A stretch of DNA of 64,000 bases from Acidobacteriota bacterium. Lineage in GTDB: Bacteria > Acidobacteriota > Thermoanaerobaculia > UBA5066 > Gp7-AA6. The notes below the pieces were generated by a model. The model was given only the letters and a program-made list of their open reading frames with translations. It was not told where the DNA came from and made no database searches. This document shows, in pieces, positions 30,653 through 41,600 of the stretch. The stretch spans positions 53,386-117,385 of the forward strand of contig JAIVJS010000006.1 of the NCBI GenBank assembly GCA_020199905.1, written 5' to 3'. Position numbers and translations under genes: made by a program. The first letter of the stretch is position 1. Every line of letters starts with the position of its first letter.

Positions 30653-32291
30653 CGTTTCCCGCCCGGTCCATTCCCTGAATCCCCCTCCAGATCTCCTCGA
30701 CGGTCTCGACGGTGTCCGCCTCCGCCGGGGTCTTGTCCTCCCGGATCCGGACGATGCGCGGAAACCGGAGGGCGAAGCCTGACTTGTGGCGGCTGCTTTT
30801 CTGGATCGTGTCGAAGGCGACCTCGAGCACCACTTCGGGGGCGACGGCGCGGACGGGACCGTATCTGGCGACGGTGATTTTCCGGAACACGGCGCCCATC
30901 TTCCGGATCTCTTCGTCCGTCAGGCCGCTGTAGGCCTTTCCGATGTTGACGAGGCGGTCGCCGTCCCGCACGGCGAAGGTGTAATCGGAAAGCATCCCGG
31001 CGCGCTTTCCGTTTCCCTGCTCGACGGCGGTGACGACCACGTCGAGCGTCGCGAGCGCCTTCTTCCACTTCCGCCACGCGCGGCCGCGTTTTCCTGCCTG
31101 GTAGGGCGAATCCTCACGCTTGAACATCAGCCCCTCGTTACCCCGCTCCCGCGCCTCCGAGAAGTACGCCTCGAGACCCGCCGCATCCGACGCGCGCCGC
31201 ACCGGAGAAAGCAGGAAACCGCCTCCCTGAGCCAGCCGCTCGAGCTCGGCTCTGCGCTGCCGCCATGGCCGCTCGAAGAGAGGCGTCTCGCCCGAGGCGA
31301 GGCAGTCGTAGGCGATGAAGGCGACGGGGATCTCCGAGAGAAGCTCCGCCGGCGGGACCTTCCTCCCGAGCCTTCTCTGAAGGCGGAAGAAGGATCCGAC
31401 GCGGTCTCCCGTCCAGGCGACGATCTCCCCGTCCAGGAGAAACTGGCCGGGCGGCGCGGCGAGCGCGAGAGCGATCTCGGGGAACTGCGCCGTGACGTCG
31501 TCGAGCGTCCGGGAGAAGAGCGTCACGCGGGAGCCCGACTTGTGCGCGTGCGCGCGAATCCCGTCGAACTTGTCTTCCACGGCGAAGAGAGGCAACTCCT
31601 CGACAATGTCCTGGGGATTCTCGATCGGGGAGGCGAGCATGAAGCCGATCGGGTGAAAGAGCCGGAAGCGGATCTCGGAAAGGCGTCCGGCCCGAGACGC
31701 CTCGGCGGTGTCGCCGATGTCCCCGCAATCCCGGTGTGCGCGGGCGACCGCTTCGCGATCGGCTCCGAACGCGGCGGCGATGCCCTCCTCGACCGTGGCG
31801 AGATCGGCGCCCACCCGCAGCCCGCCGGAGAGCGTCTTGACGAGATAGCGAACTTCGACGGGGCTCGCCCGGCGAAGGAGGTCCTCGAGGGTCGCCTGTT
31901 TCTGCGCGGCCTTCCGCATCCCCGCGAGCGCGCGCAGCCGCCGGTCCACCTCCAGGATCTGGAGAGGCGCCGGTCCGTGGGCCTCCTCCGGCGGGAGCAT
32001 CAGCGCGATCGCCTCGCCGAGATCCCCGATTGCGCGCGCGGAGGCGCCGATCGTTTCCATGTCCCAGCCGGTCACGGCGCTCGCCGAGCGGGCGAGGGTG
32101 GCCCAGCCGACGGAGGTGACCGTCTGCTCCCACTCGGCGAAGGGCGATCCGGAGAGCAGCCGGGCGGCGGCGACGAGCTCCTCGCCGGCCAGCGGAGCGA
32201 GCGCGGCCGCGAGGCGCTCGATCTTGACGAGCTTGCTCCGGGTCGCGGCGACCCCCTCGAGGGCGTCCGCGAGGGCGCGGTACGCGCTCAC
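30627..32291 (-). CDS. ATP-dependent DNA ligase
   Basis: VEDKFDGIRAHAHKSG (KxDGxR), FLLDGEIVAW, NEGLMFKREDSPYQAGKRGRAWRKWK. Confidence 0.95.
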   Translation of the reverse strand: MSAYRALADALEGVAATRSKLVKIERLAAALAPLAGEELVAAARLLSGSPFAEWEQTVTSVGWATLARSASAVTGWDMETIGASARAIGDLGEAIALMLPPEEAHGPAPLQILEVDRRLRALAGMRKAAQKQATLEDLLRRASPVEVRYLVKTLSGGLRVGADLATVEEGIAAAFGADREAVARAHRDCGDIGDTAEASRAGRLSEIRFRLFHPIGFMLASPIENPQDIVEELPLFAVEDKFDGIRAHAHKSGSRVTLFSRTLDDVTAQFPEIALALAAPPGQFLLDGEIVAWTGDRVGSFFRLQRRLGRKVPPAELLSEIPVAFIAYDCLASGETPLFERPWRQRRAELERLAQGGGFLLSPVRRASDAAGLEAYFSEARERGNEGLMFKREDSPYQAGKRGRAWRKWKKALATLDVVVTAVEQGNGKRAGMLSDYTFAVRDGDRLVNIGKAYSGLTDEEIRKMGAVFRKITVARYGPVRAVAPEVVLEVAFDTIQKSSRHKSGFALRFPRIVRIREDKTPAEADTVETVEEIWRGIQGMDRAGNGEPNDRRE

Positions 32292-33289
32292 GGGTCCTCC
32301 GCGCTCCGCTCGCCTCCTTCTGCGAGCGGAATGGCCTCGACGCCGCGGCTGGACAGGATCCGGGCGAAGTCTCGCGCGTAGCCGTGGTGCGTCAGGACGC
32401 GGCGAGGAGCGACCTGCCCCGCATGAGCGAGAAGCTCGTCGAAATCCGCGTGGTCCGAAAACGGCAGCAGGATCTCGGCGTCATGCTCGGCGCGGGACGC
32501 CTCCCGCAGCGCCCAGCCGGAGAGGTAGGCGATGCGCCGCTTCTTCACCTGGCGAACGACCGGCGTGCGGGCGCAATGGGGCGGGACGATGAGCACCTCG
32601 CCCGGCCGGGCCGGGCCGCTGTCATAGGCGCGCGAGAGGGGAAAGGTGAATCCCGCCGCCTCGTATTCGGGGAGTAGCTTCCAGGCCGCGCCGTGCAGGA
32701 CCGTCGGGATCCCCGCTTCGGCCAGCACGAGGGCCGCCTCCTGGGACTTGCCGAGCGCGTAGGCGAGAAGAATCGGGATCACGCCTTCCTCTTGAGCGGC
32801 GCGGCACGCGGCCACGAGCCGCGCTTCGAGCGAGGGTCGTGCGGGAAAGCGGAACACGGGAAGCCCGAACGTCGTCTCGGTCACGAGGACGTCGGAGGGA
32901 GGCGCCTCGGCGGGAGTCGCCGTTCGCGAGAAGCCTCGCCGGAAATCCCCCGTGTACAGCACCGAGCCCTCGGCCCCTTCGATCCGCACCTGGGCGGAGC
33001 CGAGAATGTGGCCGGACGGAAAGAGCGTGAGCCCGGCGCCGATTCCCCGGGCGGTCTCTCCGAACGCGAGCGGCCGCGCCTCTCCGATCCAGTCGGGGTT
33101 GCGCCGCCGGTAGATGCCGAGCGTCTCTCGAGTCGCCCAGACCTCGCCGTGCCCGGCCGCCGCGTGGTCGGCGTGCGCGTGCGAGACGATGGCACGAGGC
33201 GCCGGCGCGTGCGGATCGATCCACGCGTCGAAGGCCGGCGCGTACAACCCTTCGGGGCGTATCTCGAGGTGCGGCGCGGGGGAGGTCAC
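32288..33289 (-). CDS. Ligase-associated DNA exonuclease (metallo-beta-lactamase fold)
   Basis: ISHAHADHAAAGHGEVWAT, SGHILGSAQVRI, LYTGDFRRGFSRTA; overlaps ligase start by 4 nt. Confidence 0.9.
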   Translation of the reverse strand: MTSPAPHLEIRPEGLYAPAFDAWIDPHAPAPRAIVSHAHADHAAAGHGEVWATRETLGIYRRRNPDWIGEARPLAFGETARGIGAGLTLFPSGHILGSAQVRIEGAEGSVLYTGDFRRGFSRTATPAEAPPSDVLVTETTFGLPVFRFPARPSLEARLVAACRAAQEEGVIPILLAYALGKSQEAALVLAEAGIPTVLHGAAWKLLPEYEAAGFTFPLSRAYDSGPARPGEVLIVPPHCARTPVVRQVKKRRIAYLSGWALREASRAEHDAEILLPFSDHADFDELLAHAGQVAPRRVLTHHGYARDFARILSSRGVEAIPLAEGGERSAEDP

Positions 33290-33294
33290 GGGAC

Positions 33295-33349
33295 GTTCAG
33301 AGTTGAGAGTTGACAGTCGAGAGCGAGAGTTGAGAGTTCAGGGTAGAGA
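33295..33349. repeat. Heptanucleotide array (GTTCAGA/GTTGAGA/GTTGACA/GTCGAGA family), about 8 units
   Basis: Direct reading; one 6-nt unit interrupts. Confidence 0.85.
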
Positions 33350-33370
33350 GTTATACGGGAGCCGGCCCGA

Positions 33371-33398
33371 ACGCTCAACGCTTAACGCTCGACGCTCA
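33371..33398. repeat. Heptanucleotide array ACGCTCA ACGCTTA ACGCTCG ACGCTCA spanning the photolyase stop codon
   Basis: Direct reading; TAA (minus) at 33382-33384. Confidence 0.88.
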
Positions 33399-34815
33399 AC
33401 CTTTCCCGGCGCTCCTTCATCATCCTCAACGCCTCCAGTCTTTCCAACGCATGATCCACGATCGGCGCCGGATAGTCGCGGCCGATCCGGCATCCGGACG
33501 CGCTCTGCTCCGCCGCGGTCATGGTCCAGGGCTCGTGCAACTTCTCCGCCGGGACGTTCGCCAGCGCGGGCACGAACCGGCGGATGTATGCGCCGCCCGG
33601 GTCGAACTTCTTCGACTGGAGAACGGGGTGGAAGATCCGAAAGTAGGGCGCGGCGTCCGAGCCGGAGCCGGCGGCCCACTGCCATCCGCCGTTGTTGCTG
33701 GCGAGGTCCGCGTCGGCCAGCTCGTGCTCGAACCACGCCTGGCCCTCGCGCCAGTGCACATGGAGATCTTTCGTCAAAAAGGACGCGACGACCATCCGCG
33801 CGCGGTTGTGCACCCAGTGGGTCGTCGAGAGCTCGCGCATCGCGGCGTCGACGAAGGGATACCCCGTCTCTCCCGCGCGCCACGCGGCCAGCCCGGCCGG
33901 GTTCGCGCGCCAGGCGAGGGAGTCGAACTCCCGGCGGAAGCTCTCGCTCGCGACGCGCGGTGAATGGAAGAGCACGTGGTGGTAGAACTCCCGCCAGGCG
34001 AGCTCTCCCAGGAATCTATTCGCGCCGGGGGAACGCGAAGGGATCCCGGACGATCCGCCGACGATCTCCGCGAGCACGGTTCTCGGGGAGATGGTCCCGA
34101 AGTGCAGGTGCGGGGAAAGGCGGGACGTCCCTTCGCGTGCCGGGAAATCGCGCTCGGCGCCGTACCGGGCGAGCGGGCCCGCGGCAAACCTTTCGAGCAG
34201 GCGAAGGGCGGCGGATTCGCCTCCCCGGGGCGAGAGGGGATCCGGCGGGAGGTCCCGCCACGCGCGCACGCGCTCGAGCGGCACGCTTCGAAGCGGCGGC
34301 GTTCCGAGCCGGCCGGGGGCGGCCAGCGGCGGACGCTTCCCGGCCGCGTGCCACCGGCGCGCGAAAGGGGAGTAGACGGCGTACGGCTCGCCGGAGCCGG
34401 AGAGAAGCGCGTCCGGTTCCACGAGAAGGGCGTCGGCGAAAAGACGCAACTCGACACCCGCGACGCGCAGCGCGTCGGAAGCCGCGGAGTCCCGCGCCTC
34501 CGGCCAGGGACCGATCTCGGCGTTGGCGTAGACCGCCGTCGCTCCCGTTTCGGCGGCGAGCTCCGGCAGCGCTCGCGACGCGGGACCGGGCCGGACGACG
34601 AGCCGCCCGCCCGCCGTGGCGAGCGCGCCTTCGAGCTCCTCGAGGCTTTCGCGCAGGAAGCGGAAGCGGGCGGGCCCGATCCCCCGGTCGTCGCCGTAAT
34701 GATCGTCGAGGACGAACACGGGAACCACGCGGCCGGAGTCGCGCGCCGCGGCCGCCAGCGCGGTGTTGTCGGCGAGACGCAGATCCCGCCGGAACCAGTG
34801 GATGATGGTCTTCAC
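33382..34815 (-). CDS. phr: Deoxyribodipyrimidine photolyase/cryptochrome
   Basis: IIHWFRRDLRLADNTALA; LSPHLHFGTISPR; FLGELAWREFYHHVL; MRELSTTHWVHNRARMVVASFLTKDLHVHWREG; DLASNNGGWQWAAGSGSDAAPYFRIFHP. Confidence 0.96.
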   Translation of the reverse strand: MKTIIHWFRRDLRLADNTALAAAARDSGRVVPVFVLDDHYGDDRGIGPARFRFLRESLEELEGALATAGGRLVVRPGPASRALPELAAETGATAVYANAEIGPWPEARDSAASDALRVAGVELRLFADALLVEPDALLSGSGEPYAVYSPFARRWHAAGKRPPLAAPGRLGTPPLRSVPLERVRAWRDLPPDPLSPRGGESAALRLLERFAAGPLARYGAERDFPAREGTSRLSPHLHFGTISPRTVLAEIVGGSSGIPSRSPGANRFLGELAWREFYHHVLFHSPRVASESFRREFDSLAWRANPAGLAAWRAGETGYPFVDAAMRELSTTHWVHNRARMVVASFLTKDLHVHWREGQAWFEHELADADLASNNGGWQWAAGSGSDAAPYFRIFHPVLQSKKFDPGGAYIRRFVPALANVPAEKLHEPWTMTAAEQSASGCRIGRDYPAPIVDHALERLEALRMMKERRERLSVER

Positions 34816-34828
34816 GGTGTGTGGCGGG

Positions 34829-35287
34829 TCAACGACCGGCAGCAGGGAAGATTTTCTCGATCGCCTGGCGTCGGTAGTCGAAGATCCCGTGGAGCTGCCG
34901 GCGGACGAGCAGGGTGTGGGCAAGCCGCCCGAGCACGCCGAACGGGAGCTCGTACTCGACGCGGTCCCCCATCAGAACTCCGGCGCCGTCGGGCTCGAAC
35001 CGGTGCGTGTGGATCCACGTCCGGTAGGGGCCGCGCTCCTGGCGGTCCTGGAATTCGACTCCGGCCACCCACCCGGAGATGACCGTGACCCAGCGCAGGG
35101 TGAAGACCAGCCAGCGGATCCGGTACTCGATCCGCGCGCCCTCCTCCAGCCGTTCGGGCGCGGGAGGCTGAATCCGAAATCGCAGCCAGGGAGGGGTAAT
35201 GCGCGCGAGGTTGCCCGGGTCCGAGAAGAACCCGAAGACGTCGTTCAGGGGCGCGGGGACGCGGGTCGTGGCTTCGAGGACATGCAT
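34829..35287 (-). CDS. SRPBCC-family (START-like) protein
   Basis: MHVLEATTRVPAPLNDVFGFFSDPGNLARITPPWLRF. Confidence 0.85.
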   Translation of the reverse strand: MHVLEATTRVPAPLNDVFGFFSDPGNLARITPPWLRFRIQPPAPERLEEGARIEYRIRWLVFTLRWVTVISGWVAGVEFQDRQERGPYRTWIHTHRFEPDGAGVLMGDRVEYELPFGVLGRLAHTLLVRRQLHGIFDYRRQAIEKIFPAAGR

Positions 35288-35376
35288 GGCCGCAGTCTGT
35301 CAGGCGGCGGTCCCGCAGGGGTCGTTTGTCCAACGGGGAGGGGCCAAAGGGGGAAAAGGGTGCCTCCCTGAAAAGG

Positions 35377-35397
35377 GCTGACAGCTGACAGCTGATT
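35377..35397. repeat. Heptanucleotide array GCTGACA GCTGACA GCTGATT at a gene 3' end
   Basis: Direct reading. Confidence 0.75.
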
Positions 35398-36428
35398 CAG
35401 GCCTCTTGAGGCAGGAGTCCAAACAGGGGCAAAGTCACCACGGTGTGAAGGCCCGCCGGCGCGTCGACGACGAAGGGGATCGCGTTGACGACGCAGCCGA
35501 CGGTGGCGCGGTCGCCATGGAACCCTCCCGACACCCGCAGGTGCACGGGCGGATCGCCCGAGATCTCGATCGTGTCCGAGGGGTCGCTGACGCCGACCGC
35601 CATCGTCAGATCGAGGATGACGCGCGGATCGTCGCCCCCCTGAACCAGCGCGATCTGGTGGAGGCCGAGGACGTGGCCCGCCGGCACTCCGTCGGTCTCG
35701 CGTTCGGCGATCACGGGCTCGATGGTCTCGGTGATCTCCTCGATCGCCAGGCCGAGCCCGAGCGCGAGCATGGCCGCCGATTCGGAGAGCCCGACGTGCC
35801 CGAGCTTTCGGGCCGACACCCCGGCCGCGAACTGCTCGCGGGTCAGCCCCGCGCCGACCTTCGCGCGCAGCGGTCCGCGCCGCTTCGCCGCGTCGACGAT
35901 GCGGGTCACCTTCACCCGCTCGACGCGCACGCACGCGGCCGCCGCGGAGAGCGCGAGCCGATCCATCACGAGGCCCGGATTGACGCCCGTCCCGAGGACG
36001 GCGACGCCGCGCGCGCGGGCCCGTTCGTCGATCCGGCGGCCGAGGGCCGAGTGGCGCAGCTCCGGAAAAGACAGCTCCTCGCACGTCGACACCACGTGGA
36101 GCCCCGCCTCGATCGCCTGCTCGATCTGGGGCGCGACGCTGTCGAGACGCGATCCCGTGCAGAGGACGACGACGTCCGACTTTCCGCGCTCGCGGGCGGA
36201 CCGGGAGTAGAGCTCCGCGGCCGTCGAGTCGACGTACGGACCCTCTCCGGAGGACCCGAGGACCTCGGCGATCGACTTCCCCGCCTTGTCGGGAGCGGGA
36301 TCGGCCGCGCCGAGAAGCTCGACATTCGGCCTGCCGACCAGCGCCTTGCCGACCTCGATGCCAATCGGTCCCAGGCCCACCAGCGCCACCCTCGCGCGGA
36401 ACGGTCTTTTCACGAAACCTCCTCCCAA
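35397..36428 (-). CDS. Dihydrodipicolinate reductase-like NAD(P)-binding dehydrogenase
   Basis: ARVALVGLGPIGIEVGKALVGRPNVELLGAADPAPDKAG; VVSTCEELSFPEL; LGTGVNPGLVMD. Confidence 0.82.
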   Translation of the reverse strand: MGGGFVKRPFRARVALVGLGPIGIEVGKALVGRPNVELLGAADPAPDKAGKSIAEVLGSSGEGPYVDSTAAELYSRSARERGKSDVVVLCTGSRLDSVAPQIEQAIEAGLHVVSTCEELSFPELRHSALGRRIDERARARGVAVLGTGVNPGLVMDRLALSAAAACVRVERVKVTRIVDAAKRRGPLRAKVGAGLTREQFAAGVSARKLGHVGLSESAAMLALGLGLAIEEITETIEPVIAERETDGVPAGHVLGLHQIALVQGGDDPRVILDLTMAVGVSDPSDTIEISGDPPVHLRVSGGFHGDRATVGCVVNAIPFVVDAPAGLHTVVTLPLFGLLPQEA

Positions 36429-36566
36429 CGCGTCGGAACCTTATATGAGCGAGAGGCGGCTGTCAGCTGCCGGCTGGCCGCCTCCGCGTCGGGCCGCCGG
36501 GCTTCGCCCGCGCTCGCGTCGATTTTCGCTTTCGGTCCGCCCGTTCCCGGCTAGGATATCCAGCCC

Positions 36567-37904
36567 ATGCGCCGCCTCTCTTTCCTGTTCGCCGCGCTCC
36601 TCCTCCTCGCCCTCCCGACGCCGGCCGCGGAGCCGTCGGGCAAGCCGACGCTCGCGCTCGTCGGCGGCCGGGTGATCGACGGTTACGAAGGAAAGCCGAT
36701 CGAGGACGGCGTCGTGCTGATCGCCGGCGAGCGGATCGTGGCCGTCGGGACGCGGACCGAGGTGCCTGTCCCGCCCGGCACGCCGACGATCGACGCGCGA
36801 GGAATGAGCGTCCTGCCGGGTCTCGCCGACATGCACGTCCACCTGATGATCCTGGGACACGGCGACTACGAGCACTGGGACCGGACGTATCGGCCGAGAT
36901 TCGCCGCGGAGATCATGCCCGCGGCGGCGAGGCAGCTTCTCGAGAGCGGCGTCACGTTCGCGCGCGATCTCGGCGCGCCGCTCGAGGACATCCTCCTGGT
37001 CAAGCGGAGGATCGAGAAGGGGGAGATCCCGGGGCCCCGGCTGTTCGTGTCCGGGCCGTTTCTGCAGCACGCGCCTTACAACGACTACGAAAAGGAGTTT
37101 CGGTGGGGAGTGACCGGCGCGGCCGACGCGCGCGCGAAGGTTCGGAAGGTCGTGGACGCCGGCGTCGATCTGATCAAGCTGATCGACCAGGACCAGATGA
37201 CGGACGAAGAGGTCCGCGCGATCGTCGAAACGGCGCACGCGGCCGGACGCCCCGTCGTGGCGCACGGACATCGCGAAGACGAGATTCGCGTCGGGCTGAA
37301 GCACGGGGTCGACTGCTTCGAGCACACGGGACTCGCGACCGAGCCCGCGTACCCCGACGACATTCTTGCCGCGCTCCGCAAGCGCAACCAGGGCCTCGCC
37401 TGGTGCCCGACCGTCGAGGGGCTCTTCCTTTCCGCCTACACGGCGGACGTGTTCCCGGGCCGGCTCGACGACCCGCGCTGGCAGGCGAACCTCGCCCCCG
37501 ACCTCGTCAAGGACATTCGAGAGTCGCTCCGGAACATCACCGGCCTTCCGTACTTCCAGCTGGTCCGCCGCCGGCTGCCGACGCTGGCCGCGAAATTCAA
37601 GCAGCTGCGCGATACCGGCGTCACGCTCCTCGTCGGCACCGACTCCGGGATTCCGGGAAACTTTCACACCGATTCGACGTGGCGCGAGCTCGCGACGTGG
37701 GTCGATCTCGGGATGACTCCGATGCAGGCGATCGCCGGCGCCACCCGCTGGCCTGCCGTCTGGTTGAAGCGCGAAAAGGACCTCGGGACTCTGGCGCCCG
37801 GGCGGTTCGCGGACGTCATCGCGGTCAAAGGAGACGTCCTCACCCACATCGACCTTCTGCAGCGGGTCGACGTCGTGATCAAGAACGGAGTTCGCGTCCG
37901 GTAG
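36567..37904 (+). CDS. Exported amidohydrolase-family protein
   Basis: Signal peptide; VLPGLADMHVHLM; RPVVAHGHRED; LLVGTDSGIPGNFH; APGRFADVIAVKGD. Confidence 0.92.
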   Translation: MRRLSFLFAALLLLALPTPAAEPSGKPTLALVGGRVIDGYEGKPIEDGVVLIAGERIVAVGTRTEVPVPPGTPTIDARGMSVLPGLADMHVHLMILGHGDYEHWDRTYRPRFAAEIMPAAARQLLESGVTFARDLGAPLEDILLVKRRIEKGEIPGPRLFVSGPFLQHAPYNDYEKEFRWGVTGAADARAKVRKVVDAGVDLIKLIDQDQMTDEEVRAIVETAHAAGRPVVAHGHREDEIRVGLKHGVDCFEHTGLATEPAYPDDILAALRKRNQGLAWCPTVEGLFLSAYTADVFPGRLDDPRWQANLAPDLVKDIRESLRNITGLPYFQLVRRRLPTLAAKFKQLRDTGVTLLVGTDSGIPGNFHTDSTWRELATWVDLGMTPMQAIAGATRWPAVWLKREKDLGTLAPGRFADVIAVKGDVLTHIDLLQRVDVVIKNGVRVR

Positions 37905-37954
37905 GCGGTGTCCCCGGGTTGGCAATTGCAGGGAAGTCCCTGCGGGGAGAATCG

Positions 37955-38158
37955 ATGGAAGACATGAACAGAGGAACGAGCGAAAAGGATCGTGCGATCG
38001 TCGATGAGCTCCGCGAGCTCGGGCGGTCTTTCTCGGCGCTCGGGCGGACGGTCTTCGAGGAAGGCCGTGTCCTCTCGGCGGATCTCCTGAAGTCGGCGCG
38101 CGAGGCCGTGGACCGCGCCCGCACCGAGATCGAGAGAATGGCGCGGGAGAAGAAATGA
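37955..38158 (+). CDS. Small hypothetical charged protein
   Basis: MEDMNRGTSEKDRAIVDELRELGRSFSALGRTVFEEGRVLSADLLKSAREAVDRARTEIERMAREKK; stop overlaps next ATG. Confidence 0.65.
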   Translation: MEDMNRGTSEKDRAIVDELRELGRSFSALGRTVFEEGRVLSADLLKSAREAVDRARTEIERMAREKK

Positions 38159-38496
38159 CGACTCGGTCGGGCCCCGCCGCGCTCGCGATCATCGTCGCGG
38201 CGGCCCTCCTGGGCTCGGCTTGCGCGAGCGGCAACCCGAGAGCCCGGCGGGACGCGGCCTTCAAATCGCTCGAGGCCACCGTGGTCGATCGCGAGCACGA
38301 AAACCCGGGCAGCCGCGGCGCGAGCTTCGCCGGAAACGGGAACTACTACCTCGTCTTCGAGGCGCGTGAGGGCGAAGCGACCGTGCGCTACCGCTTCCAG
38401 GTCACGATGGTTCAGTACAACCACTACGCGGAAGGCAGCCGCGTCCAGATCATCGTGGGAGACAACCAGCTTCGGGACATCCGGCCTCTTCGCTGA
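38155..38496 (+). CDS. Hypothetical lipoprotein
   Basis: Lipobox LLGSAC; overlaps upstream ORF. Confidence 0.65.
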   Translation: MTTRSGPAALAIIVAAALLGSACASGNPRARRDAAFKSLEATVVDREHENPGSRGASFAGNGNYYLVFEAREGEATVRYRFQVTMVQYNHYAEGSRVQIIVGDNQLRDIRPLR

Positions 38497-38663
38497 CCGG
38501 CTGATTCGACGGCCGGCCGCGGCAGGCGCTTACGTTCAGAACGAGACGCGCGGCAGATTCAGGGTCATCCGGGAGACCATCGGTCGCGGGACGAGCGGCG
38601 CGGCGGCGGGGACGAGCCTGCCGTCCGGCGGACGAGCGAAGCCCGGCGAGTCAATAGAATCGG

Positions 38664-41600
38664 TTGGTGGCCTCTCACCCTCTCGCCGCGTTTACGGAGC
38701 CGGTCCGCCGGTGGTTCGAGGGGTCGTTTGCCGAGGCGACCCGGGCGCAGGCGAAGGGCTGGCCCCCGATCGTCGCCGGGCAGTCGACCCTGCTGCTCGC
38801 GCCCACGGGCTCCGGAAAGACGCTCGCGGCTTTTCTGACGGCGATCGACCGGCTTCTCTTCTCGCCCGTTCCGCCGAAGCTCGAGCGCTGCCGGGTCCTG
38901 TACGTGTCGCCTCTGAAGGCCCTCGCCGTGGACGTCGAGAGAAACCTCCGCGCCCCGCTCGCCGGAATCGCCGCCGTGGCCGGGCGGTCCGGAATCGCCG
39001 TCCACTCGCCCACCGTCGGCATCCGGACGGGCGACACCCCGTCCGCCGACCGGGCGCGAATGGTCCGGACGCCTCCCGACGTCCTGATCACGACGCCGGA
39101 ATCGCTGTACCTCCTGCTCACCTCCGGCGCGAGATCGATGCTGCCCTGGATCGAGACCGTCATCGTCGACGAGATCCATTCCCTCGTCTCGGGCAAACGC
39201 GGCGCGCACCTGTTTCTGTCGCTCGAGCGGCTCGAGGCGATCCGGCATCCGGGCTCGCGGCCTCTGCAGCGCATCGGACTCTCGGCGACGCAGCGCCCGC
39301 TCGAAGAGATCGCCCGCCTTCTCGGCGGCGGCGAGCCCTCACCCGGCGGCGTCTGGCGGCCCCGGCCCGTGTCGATCGTCGACGCGGGGCACCGCAAGGC
39401 GTTCGATCTCACGGTGGAGGTTCCCGTCGAGGACATGTCCCGAATGGGAGAGACGGTCGACGAAATTCCCTCCGGGCCGGCGGCGGCGGGTCCCACGCGC
39501 CGTTCGATCTGGCCGTCGATCCATCCGCGCCTGGTCGAGCTCGTTCGCGCCCATCGCTCGACGATGATCTTCGTCAACAGCCGGCGCCTCGCGGAGAGAC
39601 TCGCCTCGGCATTGAACGAGGTCGCGGGCGAAGAGATCGCGCTCGCGCACCACGGATCGATCGCGCGCGAGAAGCGGCTCGAGACCGAGGACCGCCTGAA
39701 GCGCGGCGAGCTGCCCGCCATCGTCGCCACGTCGTCGCTCGAGCTCGGCATCGACATGGGCGCCGTGGATCTCGTCGTCCAGATCGAGGCCCCCCCGTCG
39801 GTCGCGTCCGGAATCCAGCGGATCGGTCGCGGCGGCCACTCGGTCGGCGCCGTCTCGCGCGGCGTCATTTTCCCGAAGTACCGCGGGGACCTCCTCGCAT
39901 GCGCCGCCGTCACGGTGCGAATGGCCGAGGGCAAGGTCGAGGAAACGTTCTATCCGCGCAACCCCCTCGACGTTCTGGCGCAGCAGGTCGTTGCCATCGT
40001 CTCGGCCGGACCCGTCGCGACCGACGCTCTGTACGACCTCGTGCGCGGCGCGGCGCCCTTTGCCGAGCTTCCCCGCGGCTCGTTCGAAGGCGTGCTCGAC
40101 ATGCTCTCCGGGCGGTACCCCTCCGACGAGTTCGCCGAGCTCAGGCCCCGCATCACGTGGGATCGGGTCGGGGGGACCGTGCGCGCGCGGGAAGGCGCCG
40201 GCCGGGTCGCCATCATCAACGGAGGGACCATCCCCGACCGCGGACTTTTCGGGGTCTTTCTCGCGGGCGACTCCGGCAGCGAAGACAAGGCGAGGAGCCG
40301 GCGGGTAGGCGAGCTCGACGAGGAAATGGTCTTCGAGTCACGCCCCGGCGACGTGTTTCTCCTGGGCGCGTCGTCGTGGCGGATCGAAGAGATCACGCAC
40401 GACCGCGTCCTCGTCAGTCCGGCGCCGGGCCAGCCCGGCAAGATGCCCTTCTGGCACGGCGATCGCCCGGGCCGTCCGCCGGAGTTCGGCCGCGCGATCG
40501 GGCAGCTCGCGAGAGAGCTGTCGACGGCCACGAGAGAGGAGGCGCTCGGGCGGCTGACCCGCGACCACGGTCTCGATGCCCGCGCGGCCTCCAACCTCGT
40601 CGCCTATCTCACCGAACAAACGGAGGCGACGGGAGAAGTGCCGAGCGACCGCGCGATCGTCGTCGAGCGGTACCTGGATGAGATCGGCGACTGGCGCGTC
40701 TGCGTCCTGACGCCCTTCGGAGCCCGGGTGCACGCGCCGTGGGCGATGGCCGTCGTCGCGCGCCTGCGTGAAGAGCGCGGGTCGGAGATCGAGATGATGT
40801 GGTCCGACGACGGCATGGTGTTCCGGCTTCCCGAGTCGGACGAGGCGCCGGACGTGTCCCTCTTTCTGCCCCCGGCGGACGAGGTGGAGGACCTCCTGGT
40901 CGGCGCTCTCGGGCAGACGTCCCTCTTCGCCGCGCGATTCCGGGAGAACGCCGCGCGCGTTCGCCGCCGCGATTCTTTTTTCCTACGTCGCCAACTTCGT
41001 CTACGACGGCGATGCCCCGCTCGCGGAGCGCCGCGCGCAGGCGCTGTCCGTCGACCAGGCGCAGCTGAAGGAACTGCTCGGACAGGCGGAGCTTCGGGAC
41101 CTGCTCGATCCCGACGCGATCGAGGAGCTCGGGCGCTCGCTCCAGCGTCTCGACGGCGCGCGGCCGGTGCGGCACGCCGACGCGCTGCACGATCTGCTGC
41201 TCAGCCTCGGTGACCTGACCGTCGAGGAGATCCGCCTGCGCTCGCAGCCTCCCGAGGCCGCCGACGAGTGGCTCGATTCGCTCGAGCGGGACCGCCGTGC
41301 ACTGCGGGTTGCGATCGCCGGCGAGCGCCGCTGGATTGCCGCCGAAGACGCCGGCCGGATGCGCGACGCCCTCGGGATCGTCATTCCTCCCGGCCTGCCC
41401 GACGCGTTTCTGGAGTCTCCCCGCGATCCTCTGGGCGACGTCGTGTCCCGATACGCCAGGACGCACCCGCCGTTTCTGGCGGAGTCGGCCGCAGCGCGAT
41501 TCGATCTGCCGATCGCGTCGGTGAGGCAGGCGCTCGAGCGCCTGGCCGCCGCGGGACGAGTGGTGGAGGGCGAGTTTCTTCCGGCGGGCCGCGCGCGCGA

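Noticed and set aside
40900-41000. Programmed frameshifting to explain the split lhr
   Set aside because: A simple slip would not restore the missing approximately 70-80 residues; deletion explains both the missing segment and the frame change.
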